A stretch of DNA of 64,000 bases from Amoebidium appalachense (lineage: Eukaryota > Ichthyosporea), in NCBI GenBank assembly GCA_963693365.1, contig CAVNZM010000002.1, forward strand, positions 10,168,001 through 10,232,000, written 5' to 3'. Numbering within the stretch: the first letter of the stretch is position 1; each line of letters begins with the position of its first letter. Shown here in pieces: positions 1-21,523 of the stretch. The position numbers and the translations under genes are program-made. Below the pieces are notes generated by a model. It searched no databases, was not told the DNA's origin, and saw only the letters and a program-made list of their open reading frames with translations.

Positions 1-11
1 GGACCTCAAAG

Positions 12-3536
<3,525 letters not shown>

Positions 3537-5242
3537 ACGTGAAAAACAGTAGATATGTTTTTTAAGTTTGCGCTTGTTCCTGTGTTGTGTGTGTGATGAA
3601 CTCGGTTTTCCTCGTAAACCTGTAAACCTCACCAGTTGTGAAAGCTATGTCCTTTTGCATGAGTGGGGTGTTTGTGTTTGCCGGAGGAGCCGTTTTTTCA
3701 CGTGTGCTCATGGTCTGTGTGTGTGGTAGTCTTTTTTCGCTCTGTCTCCCTCTCTTTTTTAACTTTTGAGTTGTTCGATTGTTGTTATTATTAGCTCCAT
3801 GGATGTGATGTGTTTGCCATGGCCATGTATAGATTTCACACCTGTGTCTATATATAGTGTATTCACATAATGTAGTAGACGGGTACACTAGTGTGGTTTG
3901 TGCATTGCCGGGCACGCGGTTATTCCTTGGGTTAAAAGGAAAGGTAAGAGACATGTGGGGATGCATAATGATCGTGGTGTTGAATGGCCACCTTTTCCCT
4001 TTGCAGTTCTTGTGAATACCTTTGAAGGTGCTTTGCTGCTCCGATAAGAAACGCTGAAGAATACAGACATATACTCCCCTCCCTCTCATGTTTCCACCCA
4101 GTATAAATATATGCGGCACTTACTTCTGCTATGTTTTTTTCTTTTTTTTGGGGGGGGGGGGGGGTGATGTGAGTACCGTTGCCCGCTGTGTGGGCGCACA
4201 TAAAGTGGTGTGGGTGGGAGGGGAATCCAACCTCCCCGATCCAGTGAATGACCGTTGCTTTGCTACCTGGAAAGGCGGCAATAAACAGATGTCTCTGGGA
4301 TGTATGCCTACCTGTGTCAAATGATCATAACCACCAACCCAAATCAACACATACAAACAGATGCATGGCCCCACCCACTTTCCCCTCCACACGCACATAC
4401 ACATACACAGCATTATTAGGTTACCAACACTATACGGAAGGGATTTGAAGGGTTCACATAATTGTGATCGTCTTGCAGCACAGCCCACAACTGGCTGTGC
4501 ATGCAGACATGTAAGTACCCCCGGGTGGGGCTACAATGCCACATTGTTACGGACACGGGGCCCCGGCGGACAGCCGGGTCTGACCCGGAGCGGTGCGCAT
4601 CGTTTTTTTTTTGTGGGTGGTGGTGGTGGTGTGTGCGGGGTGCAAAGGGGGGGGGGGGTAGAATGTGTATGCCCGCATCGACCAGCTCACCTTGTGTGTG
4701 TTTGTGCACGTGTGTGTGTACATGTGTGTACTGTACAAATTGAACATCATCCCCCCCCCCCCCCCCCCCCCCCCCCCAACCTCCCACGTACATGTGCCAC
4801 GATCCATCCCCCCCCCCCCCCCCCCCCCTTCCCCCCCACCCCCCTCCTTTCCCCCGCCTGCACCCCCTCACCCCCCTCCCCTCCCCCCCCCCCCCCCCCC
4901 TCAACCACCACCCGCCACGCACACACACACACCACCACCCATCCCCCCTCCCACCCCTTCCCCCTCGTGCCCCCCCCCCCCCTCGTGCCCTTCCCCTTCC
5001 TCTTCCCCCCCTCCCCCCTCCCCCCACACCCCCCCCCCCCCACACACACACACACCGTCCGCCCCCCACCCCCAGCTCCCCCCCCTCTCCCCTCCCCCCC
5101 ACACCAAGAGTGCTTCCGCTTGCACGCGCGCGCACACACACCGTGCAACACGGCACACACCCCGTAGGCCTCTTGCATACCCACCCCCTTCCCCCCTCCC
5201 CCCCTCCCCCCTCCCCTCCCCCCTACCCCCCCTGCCATCCCA

Positions 5243-5290
<48 letters not shown>

Positions 5291-5312
5291 ACACACACAC
5301 ACGGACACACAC
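3537..5312. other. Intergenic region between convergent PDI and B-repeat genes
   Basis: No convincing coding exon. The PDI 3' UTR begins here. A candidate AATAAA lies at about 4270-4280, some 740 bases past the stop. From 4750 to 5307 the + strand is almost only C and CA repeats. The missing 3' end of the minus-strand B-repeat gene should lie here, but no exon could be fixed by phase. Confidence 0.6.
4750..5307. repeat. C-rich and (CA)n low-complexity block
   Basis: Poly-C runs alternate with short CA arrays and T or A interruptions for about 560 bases. The long open frames across it (Pro/His or Gly-rich) are artefacts of composition. Confidence 0.9.
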
Positions 5313-10639
<5,327 letters not shown>

Positions 10640-10959
10640 CTGCATGGTGATTGAGTAAAAGTCACGAATGTGTGATAAGCTTTTCGTGAATACTTAATGT
10701 TTCTGAAACACACATTTGACATATCGCTACCCTCCTCCCTCCCCCCACCCCCCTCTCCCCCCCACCTGTCATCACATGAAAGTTTTGCGTACCTAAAGGG
10801 GGCGAGAGCTGAATTTGAAAAGTGTTCGATGTGTTTTTTGTGGATTTTTGGAATATCTCGTGCAGCAAAAGATAATTTTCGGTCGGAAATTCCCTTTTAC
10901 CACCGTTATCCATTAAAATTTGGTCGGAGGGAGGGGCGTTTTTTTTTTTTTTTTTTTGT

Positions 10960-11004
<45 letters not shown>

Positions 11005-11100
11005 GGAAGGGGGGAGAAATGGGAGGAGGGGGGGGGAGGGGGTGGGGGGAGAGGAGGGAGGAGGGTAGGAGAGAAGGGGAGGAGGGGAGGGGGAAGGGGG

Positions 11101-12990
11101 ATTAGGGGTGTGTCTTTAAAAATATTGGCCGAGAAGAAAGCTAACCGCTTACGAGCCAACTCTACCCTCTTTTCGACCATATGGGAAAACATAACACCAG
11201 CAGAATTAGCCGGAACACCAAGATATTTGTATTCTGGAACTATAGGTACAGGTTTAGATGATAATGTAAATGTGTGTAAATTGTTAGCTATATCAGGTAC
11301 AAGAACACCACATTTGTCTATGTTAAGGATCATAAGGTTTGCCTTGCACCACTCTGACACTACATCGAACAATCTTTGCAGGCGTCTAGGGGTACGGGCA
11401 AGGATGGACAGATCATCAGCATAGAGAAGTGCAGGCGGAAGGTTATTAATAGGGTCATCATTTTCGGCATAAATCTTGACAGCCAAATCATCTATAAATA
11501 GGTTAAACAAAAAGGGGCTAAGCAATGAACCCTGCAAGAGACCTCTAGTACGAGCAAAACCATATCATAAAGGTGCCCATTAACCACAGCTCTACCATAG
11601 GTTTGAGACAAGTGTGCTTCTAACAAAACACCAATGCAGTGTGGTACACCCCGTGCAGCAAGCTTTTCCCATAGGAGACCAGGAGAGACAGAATCGTAAG
11701 CAGTTTTCCAATCAATAAAACCAACATATCGTGCACCAACTTGCATAGAATCGTGCAGTGCCATTATTTGAACATAACATGAATTGTTTTTACGAAAAGC
11801 GGATTGGTATGGGTGTATGTGAAGAATAGATTGAAACCTAGGGTGATGTGCAAATAACCTAAGTAAGCAAGCTTCAAAGAATCTACGAACAACCTGGGTT
11901 AGTGTGATGGGTCGAAAAGATGATATGGGGCCCTCAGAGTCCTTCTTAACTATGGGGATCACCAAGGTATCTAACCAAGATGACGGGACATGTCCACATT
12001 TAACACACCAAGAAAAGAAAGAGCTTAACATAATAGTAAGATCCGGTTTAATAGCACGATCACTTTCCTTTTGTGGGTAGGAGGGAACAAGGATTTTAAG
12101 AAACCCAGCAGGGAGTCCATCAGGTCCACAAGACTTACTAGAGCTATAACTAGATATCACAGACCATATGGTATCGGGACAGAAAAAGGGGAGGATCGAT
12201 TCTATGGGGATAGATGGGTCTACAGGCCACACAGTAGGTTTCTGAGCGGGGGTCCTATCTTTAAACAGTTCCGAGAAACACTTATCAGAGTCTATGAGGG
12301 GGTCTCCATGGTATCACCAATAATACGAGCAGGGGGGCCAAATCGATTCATACTAGCAAGCTGGCGCAAGCTTTCCTTTTGAGACAGGGGTTCACCTAGT
12401 CTAGCGGGAGTGGTAATTGGTAACAAGAGAGCATCGGGATATTCCTTCCTACCACCACCAGCATAATCACCGAGATCTATTAAATCATCAACAATAAAGT
12501 TAGTGCATGTATCTAGTACGAGATGTGAATCTGGTGCGGCTTGTGCAGATTCTAATAGGCGCATATATATAGGGTGTTTCGTTGCATAGCATACACATAC
12601 ATAAACTCTACCCCACTGTGACTTAAGCTGGGATAGACGGAGGCGAAAGGTGGGAGGAGGAGGGGGGAGCAGATCAAGGGAGATCTTAGGTAGGAAAAGG
12701 ATAGGAGAGTGGTCAGATGACCTAGAGAGGTTAGGAGGGAGAGAGAGTTTTGACATGGTTGATGGCCAAAAGGCCACTCCCCAGTCGGTGTTGTGGGCAT
12801 GGGATATTTGAGGGAACCGCAAAGTGTGACTTTGGACATACCTTGCTAAAGAGATAGCACGCTCCGGGGGCTTAGATGGGTACCCGACACTCACTTGCAG
12901 TGTGTCTGTACATGTATAACGTCGCACGTGCGGCAACACGTCAGTACGTGTTAGGTATGTGTGTGCATGTTGTGTGTGTGTGAATTTGTG
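11101..12990 (-). mobile_element. Non-LTR retrotransposon (LINE) fragment, endonuclease end plus reverse transcriptase
   Basis: Minus-strand reading shows the end of an APE-type endonuclease (SRSSDHSPILFL, the SDH signature), a linker, then reverse transcriptase blocks in order: SCGPDGLPAGFLK, FRPITLTQVVRRFFEA, FIDWKTAYDSVS (first catalytic Asp block), LLQGSLLSPFLFNLFIDDL and ALLYADDLSILAR (YADD catalytic pair), then EYKYLGVPANSAG. The frame is broken at least twice, near 12300 (C5 run) and near 11560. The endonuclease N-terminus and the region after the thumb are missing, so the copy is dead and truncated at both ends. The 3' side abuts a G-rich block. No target-site duplication was found. 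It has the same orientation as both flanking genes, so it may sit in an intron of the B-repeat gene. Confidence 0.85.
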
Positions 12991-13268
12991 TGTGACGCAC
13001 GTGGCAGGATCGACGAAGTTCAATTTGTGCCTGAACTAAATGTAACACGCACCTGCCACTTCATTACATCCCGCCGTCTTTTGGGGTGAATATATGGAAC
13101 TACTTGAACAGAGCGGTACATGCAGCCATATTCAAGACCGTTGTGATTTATTCTTAGAAAATAAAATTTCATGACAATAATGTGTGAGCTTGTTGTGGAG
13201 GCACTAAACCAGACTGCTATCATGCGGCATGTAGACGACTTACTTGTAGACGACTTACTTCCTGGTGC

Positions 13269-13269
<1 letters not shown>

Positions 13270-13321
<52 letters not shown>

Positions 13322-13323
13322 CG

Positions 13324-13375
<52 letters not shown>

Positions 13376-13383
13376 GGGGGGGG

Positions 13384-13419
<36 letters not shown>

Positions 13420-13430
13420 GAGAGAGAATT
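13270..13430. repeat. (GA)n microsatellite interrupted by G20
   Basis: GA units with CGAGAG interruptions, split by a poly-G run at about 13364-13384. Confidence 0.92.
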
Positions 13431-13662
13431 GGGGAGAGGGGTAGCGAGGGGATGGGGTGGGGGACTCGGACCCACCAACCCCCCAGTGGCACTGGGTCCG
13501 CCTGCCATTAGGCCATGTTAACGGGATGATCACTATGGGGGCCACACAAAAAATCTGCATGCAACCTACATGTACATGAATCAACCGAAATTAAAGCCAG
13601 CCTATCCCTTGTCAAGATATGACCTGTACATTATGCCAGGCTTCAATTGCAAGGGACAGGAA

Positions 13663-13702
<40 letters not shown>

Positions 13703-14256
13703 CCGCCGTGGGGTCTCCCCACTCACAACGCCGGACCCCCTTGCAGAGTCTGTCACAGCTAGGCTTCAACATTTGTTGCTCACTCGTTCTATAGTCACTC
13801 TATAGAATTGTAATATTCAAGTTGTGCTTTTTGTCCTTCCGGGAGTCAAAGCTTTCCTCTCCTCGCTCAGAGTCACCTCTGTTTTCCACCTGACCTGCCG
13901 GCCTTCAATCCCCCAACCCACAGTTAGGTTCAACAAAAAAACAAAAGTCACGGCTACATAAAGGCCCGTACTTTTTATTTGCCATAGGAGTCAGCGGGAT
14001 TTGAAATTTATGAAAGCCCAACTCCATGTGTCCATATGAATGCCCCCCCCCCCCCCCCCCCCCCCCCCTCCCCCGCGTGCGCACGCGCGCACACAACACA
14101 CACCCCTCGGTGCTAATCCGCTTATTTTAATCTCAGATCAAGAGCTGGTCCAGCCAGTCTGCCTGATCCTGTTTTCATTAAATGCACCAAGTACTGCCGG
14201 TGCCCTATAAGTATACAATACACACTATGCATACAGACGCTGGTCTAGGAGACCCA

Positions 14257-14324
14257 GGCAACAAATGGTTTCAGCATACGAAATGAAGTAGGCAACAAAT
14301 GGTTTCAGCATACGAAATGAAGTA
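14257..14324. repeat. Perfect 34-bp tandem repeat, two copies
   Basis: Units 14257-14290 and 14291-14324 are identical, starting GGCAACAAATGG. A shorter part of the unit (GAAATGAAGTAAGGTGTG) recurs at about 14315 and 14352. Confidence 0.9.
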
Positions 14325-14663
14325 AGGTGTGAAATGTGACTTTTTTGAAGTCGAAATGAAGTAAGGTGTGAAATGAAGTTAAAACGAAGTTTCGCACATC
14401 TTTCAAAGTCTTGTTAGTCGTACAACACTCCTGTTCCCCATCCCCCCCCCCCCCCCCCCCCCCCCCCCAGCCCACAACCTTTCTCCTATGATTACCTGAA
14501 GAATTTACGTCGAAGGTACACAAGGCCCAAAATCAAGTTACCAATAATAATAAAAAAATTACAAAAATTCAACGCCTATAAGATTGCCGTCAGTGTTATC
14601 AGCCAATCACGTACCTGGCCCCCGGAACCAACCAACCAATCACCTTTAAAATAATTAGCCCAA

Positions 14664-15375
14664 TCAAATCCTGCATGCAGGCGCCTGCGCGTCAGGAAGC
14701 ACCACTACCGTGTACGCGCTTGGTGCGACCACCAGCGGCAGATTGATGCCTGTTCTTATTGGCTGAAAGTCATCAGGGTTAAATTCCTGACCCGGGACTC
14801 TGCTCTTTTTCGACATGAGCTGTTGCCCGTTTAGGTAAATGTTTTTCGATGCAAAAGAGGTGGACGTGAAGTGGTATTCCTCGCGCACGGTGGTGAATTG
14901 TGTGTCTCCGACGGATATATTTACGTACGTGGTCGAATTTCGTTGGAGATTTACGACTATCACGGCTACCCCCCCCGGTCATTTCGTGGCCCTTGGCGCA
15001 AAAGGCGTAGGAGCGGAGGGTGGTTGCTGCTGAACGCTGCGTGCGGATGGGTGGGTGGGAAGGGAGGGTAAGAACATGGTGAAGTGTGCGTGTGTGTACG
15101 CGTGTGTGTGCGTAGGAGATGAGGAGAGGGGTCTCATCCCCCCCCGACTAGGAGTGCATACACGTGTATCTCTGTTCTTTCTGTGTGTGTGGCGAAGAAG
15201 CAGGTGTGTGCCTGTATTTGTGTGACCATGGGTGGGTAGTTTTTTCTTTCTCTTTATTTTTTTCATTTTTCTTTAGGGAAGAGGAAGGTAGGGAAGGGGT
15301 AAATTGTGATTCGTTTTGTTGTTGGTGGCAGCAATAACAACACATAGACAAGTGTGTGTGTGTGTCCTCTCCATC

Positions 15376-15408
<33 letters not shown>

Positions 15409-17459
15409 TTGTGCGTTCTTTTTTTTGCGGGGGAAGGTGGGGATGGAGGTGGGGAAGGGGGGGAGGAGAGGGTGCTAAAGACATACCTTTGAGAGTCTCA
15501 GGACTCTTGTTCCAAGCAACCTCTTAGCAAACACGGCAGTGTAGAAGCTGGGCCTGGGGATGAATGTGGGGCCAGGGCCAATAAGGGTGTATGACCTGGA
15601 GCCAAACAGAGCCTGCCGTGCAAACACGCTGTGTCTGAGGGTTGCTTTAACCCCCAGAGAGTCGGCATACCACAGGCTGGCGCCGAACGTGTCGCCAAAG
15701 TCAGCACCCCCCTGAAATTTTGAATTTTGAAATTAGATTGAAGTTTGGGATCACGGACCCACGGTCCCCATGCGCGCGTGAAATTTTGGAAATTTGATAT
15801 GAGATCATGAAGTTTGGGGACTTTTGTTAAGTCTTTGTTTACCAGCAACTATAGCTGGTAAACAAACATATTATAGGGTATGGTGGTGTGAAAATGTATC
15901 TTTATTGAACGGGGAAACCACATGAGCGCACATTTACGCACATGGAAGATTGAAAGAAAACCAAGCAACCAGCCAGGTTAAGTAGTAGCCTATTAAAGGC
16001 GGTATGGGGGGTTGGAGTATGGTGAGAGCTTGGGGAGTTGTGGAGGGGAAGTTTGGAGCCCGGCGGGAGATGGGGTGGAAGGGGGGGAGGGGGGAGGGGG
16101 GGGGTTGAATGTGTCATAAAGTACGAAGTACACATAAACAACAGACAACACGTTGCGAGGGGAGGGGGGGGGGGGGGAGAGAGAGAGAGAGAGCGAGAGA
16201 GAGAGAGAGAGGGGGGGGGGGGGGGGGGGGGGGGGGGGAGGGGGAGAGTGATTTGTAAAACGGAGAGGAAATGAAAAGAAAAGAGATGTGTGCGCGCACG
16301 TCGAATACATGCACACGCTTGTATGTACATGCATTTGAGCATAAGGGGTTCTCTGTGTGTGTCTGTGTGTGTGTGTGAGTGTGTCTGTCATTTGAGTGTG
16401 CACGTGTCTGTTTTTCTCTCGTGTGTGTGTGTGTGCCCTCTCTCCCCTCCCCCCTCCTTCTCCGCCCATGTGTATACACGCGTTATTGAGTGTGTGTATG
16501 TGTGTATGTGTGTATGTGCAGCAATGTGTGTGAGTGTGTTCCCCCTCCCTCTTTCCATCCCCCCCTCCCCCCCCCCCCCCTTCCAGGTGTGCTTGTATGT
16601 TTGTGTTGTGTGTTTGTAGGGTGGGGGTATGAATGAATTGACCACAGCACACCTTGTTGGCATTTGCAATTTCCCCGGCCCACAGCTCCAACTCCGGTGC
16701 CCTCAGACTGACTGTAGCCGCCATCTGCAGGCCATTTCTATAGGCCCCATCGAGTATATCGCTCTTGCGGCTACTGAATGAGCTGGTCACCCCAACGTAT
16801 TCGTGGTAGGTGACGCCAAAGAGAATGTCCCTGTACGTGTAACGTGTACGTGTGTGTGTGTGGAGGGAATGAGGCGGGGGCACCGGGGGTGGTGGTGGTG
16901 GTGGTGGTGGTGTGTCTCTTTGTGTGTGTGTGTGTGTTTGTGTGTGTTGTTACGTAGGTGAGGGTATGTGTGTCTGTCCGGTGCGTGTCCGGTGTGTGTG
17001 TGTGTGTTTGGCATTCAAGGGTGATGATGGAGGGAAGAAGGTGAAGGTTAGTGAACAGACAGTGGGTGGGTAAGATCTAGACACATCACAGAAGGGAAGA
17101 TCGAGAGACAGAGAGGGAGAGAGGGATATATGTTTAGGTCTGTTATATATGTATATGATGATATAGAGGGAAAGAGTGTTTGCCTGCGTGTGTGTGCGTG
17201 AGAGGGAGGGAGGGAGGGAGAGAGAGGGAGAGAGAGAGATAAGGGGAGGGAGAGAAAGAAAGAAGGAGAGGGAAAGGGGGAGAGAGAGAGAGAGAAGAGA
17301 AAGAGGGAGAGAAGAGAGAGAGGGAGAGGGAGAGAGAGAGAGAGAAGAAGGAGAGGGAGAGGGAGAGAGAGAAGAGAGAGAGAGAGCGAGAGCGCGAGAG
17401 AGAGAGAGGTGTGCGCGCACAGGCACACACATTACACACACACACACACACACACAGAC

Positions 17460-17497
<38 letters not shown>

Positions 17498-18938
17498 CAA
17501 GACCTACCGTGCAGCATCCACATAGTCAATCATCCACCCAGGCCACTGGCTAGTTGCGAAAATGTACGAGTGGGGGTCCGGCCCCAGCAATCTCGGCCTC
17601 TGCATGGCCGGATTCACCACCGGCTGGCCCGCTGGATACAACTGATCAAGGAGACCAGCAAGCATACGAAGACGGCCTACTAAATCGACCGCTTCGAAAT
17701 TCCGATTTTGCTCGTTTCCCAATTCCAGGCCAAAAAAGGAAACACCGTTCTGAATCGCAAAAAATAACAGAGCAAAGGCATTGGTTGGATCCCATCCGAT
17801 CGCGCCTGGTTGGATCGGCATGTTGCTCCCATCGGCTAATCGGATCAAGATCTGATCCGTCCCCTCCTCGGAGAATTTCCCCAGGAAGCTGGGATAGAGC
17901 ACGTTCAGCCCAAAAACCATCTGAGCTCCGGCATTTCGCACGAAGTTTGCCAATGAGAGGAAGTGGGTTCCGTTGAGGCACTTGATGTACTTGCTAGGGA
18001 TGCAACCGGCTTGGGCTCCAAACTGCAAAATGAGGATGAAAATTATGTCTGCGGTTAGGATCACATGGCTGTCGTATCATCTATATAAGTGCAGAGTTTA
18101 AATTGACAAGGTACTTCAATTCCTTGCCATGCCAGCCCCCAACCACCCGCCCCCCTCCTCACTCTGTGGGGCCCCACATAATAACACCACCACGAAGATT
18201 ATGACAGACATTCTGAAGAGATAAAGAGGTTGGGGATACACAAACATTCCAACCTAGAGAAATTTGGGATATTCCTGATAAAATCAGATAGTTTTGGGGA
18301 TATAACAGCCCATTTAAGAATGGGATATACCTACTATAGTGGCACAGAGAACTCTTGGGCGTACACCTGAAATACAAGAGGGCTTGGTGATATATGTAGG
18401 TACATCCACACACACACACACACACACATGTGAGTCTGGAATTACTAATTTATGTGAGTTTTGGATTTATGTGAGTTTTGGATATAATTCATCATGAAGG
18501 GGTTTTGGGCATATACGAACCTGATAAACCAGCCTATCACTTACGCTCCCGCCCACCCGCGCGATCGCCGGGCTGAGGAGTTTTGCCAACCCTGCCAGCC
18601 GTGAACTGTTGAAATCAGTTGTGAAGAAATCCATCTGGTCTGACGTGTCTATGGTGTAGCTGATGTATGTGTCACGCACGGTAAACAGGGGCGTGGTTGG
18701 GTCGACGTAGAGACTGACGGGCTGGGGAAGATACTCCTGTTGGGGTCGAGAAAATAGGGGGGTTGGTATGGGTTGGGTTGTGATTTTTTGGTTCTACTTT
18801 TCAGGAGGTGATTTGCCGACTTGAAGTAACTTTCCAATACATCAACTGTAACTGCTGGCAGTTGTAAGTGTTATAAGTACTACTTTAGCACTCATAGGTC
18901 GGTGGATGGGTGGGTGGTTGCTGGTGGTTATGTAAGCG

Positions 18939-18982
<44 letters not shown>

Positions 18983-20137
18983 ACCGTGTGCATGTGTGTA
19001 TGGATGTGTGTGTGAGGAGGTGAGGAGCGGGGATGGGGGGGGGGGACAAGGGGGAGTAGTGCGAGGAAGCAAAGATGTTCCGAAGACATTGTCTTCATGT
19101 TGAGCACGGTAATATGTATGCATGTATAAATACTGTTGTCTGTTTACCGGAGAGGCACATGATATCAGGATATTCCTTAAGGGGGTGGCCTCGTGCACCT
19201 AAATCGAACGACTTCCACCTAGGCCATTTGATCAATTTTCTTTAAACACCGCGGTACGTGGCGAAAAAGAGAGAAAATAGTGAAAATACATAGTGTACTT
19301 TGAGTCCTTCGGCATTCTCCGGGGAGAAATAAAATCCTTCAAATCACTGCCTACCGTAGTCGGTTTACTTTGCCAACGAAATAAGTTACACCATGCTGGT
19401 TGCCTCACACAATCTTTTTAAGCTTCATCGGTTATGTTCACGTGCTTATATGCATATTGAGCACGGGTTTGGGGGTTTAAGGAGGTCCAATGCAAAGGTG
19501 AAGGGGCCCTGGCCCTGGGGGAGGGGAGGGCGGGGGGGGAGGAGGGAGGGAGGGAGGGAGGGAGGGGGCAGGGAGGAGAGGGGGGGGGAGGGGAGAGGGA
19601 GGGGGAAGGGTTACATAGTTGGACAAAATACACGCAAGTGCCCCACGGCATTGTGCCTGCGAGTGTGTGCGTGTTTGCTCATAAATAAACGAGATGACAC
19701 ATGCAGCCCTCCCTACACAATGCACTGGCCATAAAGTCTGAAGTGCATACACCGGCATAGCACTAAAGAGGAAATACTTGCACTAAAGAGGAAATACTTA
19801 CATCTGGGGCTGGTGGTTTTGAAGTCTGGTTGGTGTCGTTCTCCGGTTTTGGGCACTCAATCACGCACCAGCCGTGGTTTGGCTCGGACCCGCCCTGGCC
19901 TATCGCCCCCCCAAATATATCTTCATAGTCTCTCGTGCCACTGGGGGGTATCTTTACCGGATAGTATTTTGGTGCCTGCTTGGTCCCCGCAAAGCGTACA
20001 CCCCTCTTTGTGGAAGCACCGTGTGCATTGGTTGTGAGTGCTAGTGCGAGTAATGATATGGTAAAGAGGGATGTGAGGCGCCATCTTGGTGTGTGACTTT
20101 GTGCACGTGAACGAGCTTGGGGTGTTGGCGACCACAT
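14664..20137 (-). CDS. Heparanase-like glycoside hydrolase, family GH79
   Basis: Likely retaining endo-beta-glucuronidase or a related enzyme of the secretory route. Exons: 20137-19802, 18736-18521, 18022-17508, 16830-16653, 15711-15487, 15036-14664, with matching phases, giving about 613 residues (human heparanase has 543). An N-terminal signal peptide ends near NAHGAS. Family landmarks: LSPAIARVGGSVSD, then FGLELGNEQN with the presumed acid/base Glu at about 288, then GVTYHEYVG and LELWAGEIANA with the presumed nucleophile Glu at about 408, then a C-terminal beta domain (RSYAFCAKG, VAVIVVNLQRNST) ending PACRI, like the AACI end of animal heparanase. The last exon has 8 C on the + strand at 14969-14976 where 7 keep the frame. 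Without that base the exon sum is 1842 bases, exactly in frame. Whether it is processed into two chains like animal HPSE cannot be told. GH79 also occurs in plants, fungi and bacteria, so substrate is open. Confidence 0.88.
17196..17500. repeat. GA-rich microsatellite cluster in heparanase intron
   Basis: GAGAGG, GGGA and GA units, with a short CA array at 17432-17456, ending only 7 bases before the donor of the exon at 17508-18022. Confidence 0.9.
19761..19800. repeat. 20-bp tandem duplication at the heparanase exon 1 donor
   Basis: 19761-19780 and 19781-19800 differ only in the last base. On the coding strand the proximal copy supplies the GTAAGT donor of intron 1, while the distal copy reads GCAAGT. 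Confidence 0.85.
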
Positions 20138-21043
20138 GGTGGGTGGTCCGAAAGGCGGTCAATCGGATGGGGAGTTACTGTGGCCCGAGGAATGAGCAAT
20201 GAGCAAGCGTCCGAAAGCTAAGGAATTACAGAACCAGATTCTTTTGATCCTCAATGTCAATGTAATTCAAGTGTTAAAAAAGAGCTGAATGGGTGTTAAT
20301 GAGTTGTATTCGGTAAGCTTGGATCCAAGGGTCGATTGCCTTGGCAAAGGTGACCTTAGCTCCCTGGGACTTGAGTCGCGAACACACACACCTTGAGGTT
20401 TCCAAGATACTAGCTTGCACAAAGCTTATGTGTGAACTTTGTGTAACAACATGCATGGGATTCTATTGTAACGGTTATTTAAATTTGTACGCCCACACAG
20501 AAACACAAATGAAAGGTTCGTTGGCACTGTGTTCTTTGTGTTTTTGCCTCAAGTTTACACTTCTGTTGCACTTTTTGTGCCTCGAAGGGCATTTCCCGGA
20601 TTTAGAAGTGGTGCCCGCTACACTAATCAGATGTGTGACCTAATTTTGACAGCCAATCAGATGTCGCCGTGAAACAAAAAATCTCCCTGAATCGATGCAT
20701 AACTATGTTCACATTTTCATTTGCGGCCAAATATTGACGGGAAGTAACGGGAACTGCCGGTTCAATTTTTGTGTCAACTCGCCAAGTTCCAAACTTCCAA
20801 TTTGGTCCATTTTACACGTGACGCGAGTGTAGAATTGCAGGCTTGCAACCTATACAGCATGATCTAGTATTAGGTTATAAAAAGCTATATAAGTGTCTCA
20901 AGCAAATCAGGACTGTCGTAATCGTCAGTTCCAGAATTCAATGCAGAACTAATTTGCCTCATGTGAAAAGCACCCCCTAGTTTAGATACAAGGGATTTAG
21001 ATGAAGAATAATCTTGAAACCAATCAGGTAAAAGTAGCATGAT

Positions 21044-21051
21044 GTCTTAGC
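21044..21051. repeat. Target-site duplication, left copy
   Basis: GTCTTAGC, identical to the copy at 22343-22350, directly borders the inverted terminal repeat. Confidence 0.85.
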
Positions 21052-21325
21052 TAGGGCCCTATGAAAATATCCTGTTTTTCGCCCTGAGTATCAACCTGGA
21101 TATATCACGAAAAAATCGCAAAGGCCCCTGATTATCCCGTTTTTTTTTCTTCGCGAGTGCCCTGAGTATCATCTCAACATATCCCGAAAACCTCCCTGAA
21201 AATCAAAAGATATATCAAAAGTGTCCTATTTGTGCCCTGATTATCAGGCCCAAGTATCCAGTCCAGACAACTTACTGACTAAGCTTATCACCTGAATATC
21301 TAAGGCGAATACACGTGTGCGCACG

Positions 21326-21420
<95 letters not shown>

Positions 21421-21434
21421 GTGTGTGTGATGGT

Positions 21435-21473
<39 letters not shown>

Positions 21474-21490
21474 TTGTGTGTGTGTGTGTG

Positions 21491-21523
<33 letters not shown>

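Larger units (their letters stand above)
10640..14663. other. Region between B-repeat and heparanase genes
   Basis: Holds the LINE fragment (11101-12990), a T/G homopolymer block at 10938-11000, a GA array at 13270-13430, a C40 tract at 13663-13701 and a perfect 34-bp tandem repeat at 14257-14324. No exon of a cellular gene could be recognised, but the missing 5' end of the B-repeat gene should be here. Confidence 0.6.

Noticed and set aside
4416-4500. Candidate last exon of the B-repeat gene on the minus strand
   Set aside because: Splice phase does not match the preceding exon and the sequence has no repeat-domain character.
14600-14660. Frequent CCAATCA/AGCCAATCAG motifs, also near 20650, 29290 and 62630
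   Set aside because: Short motif, found in many noncoding places without a fixed distance to genes, so I do not call CCAAT boxes.
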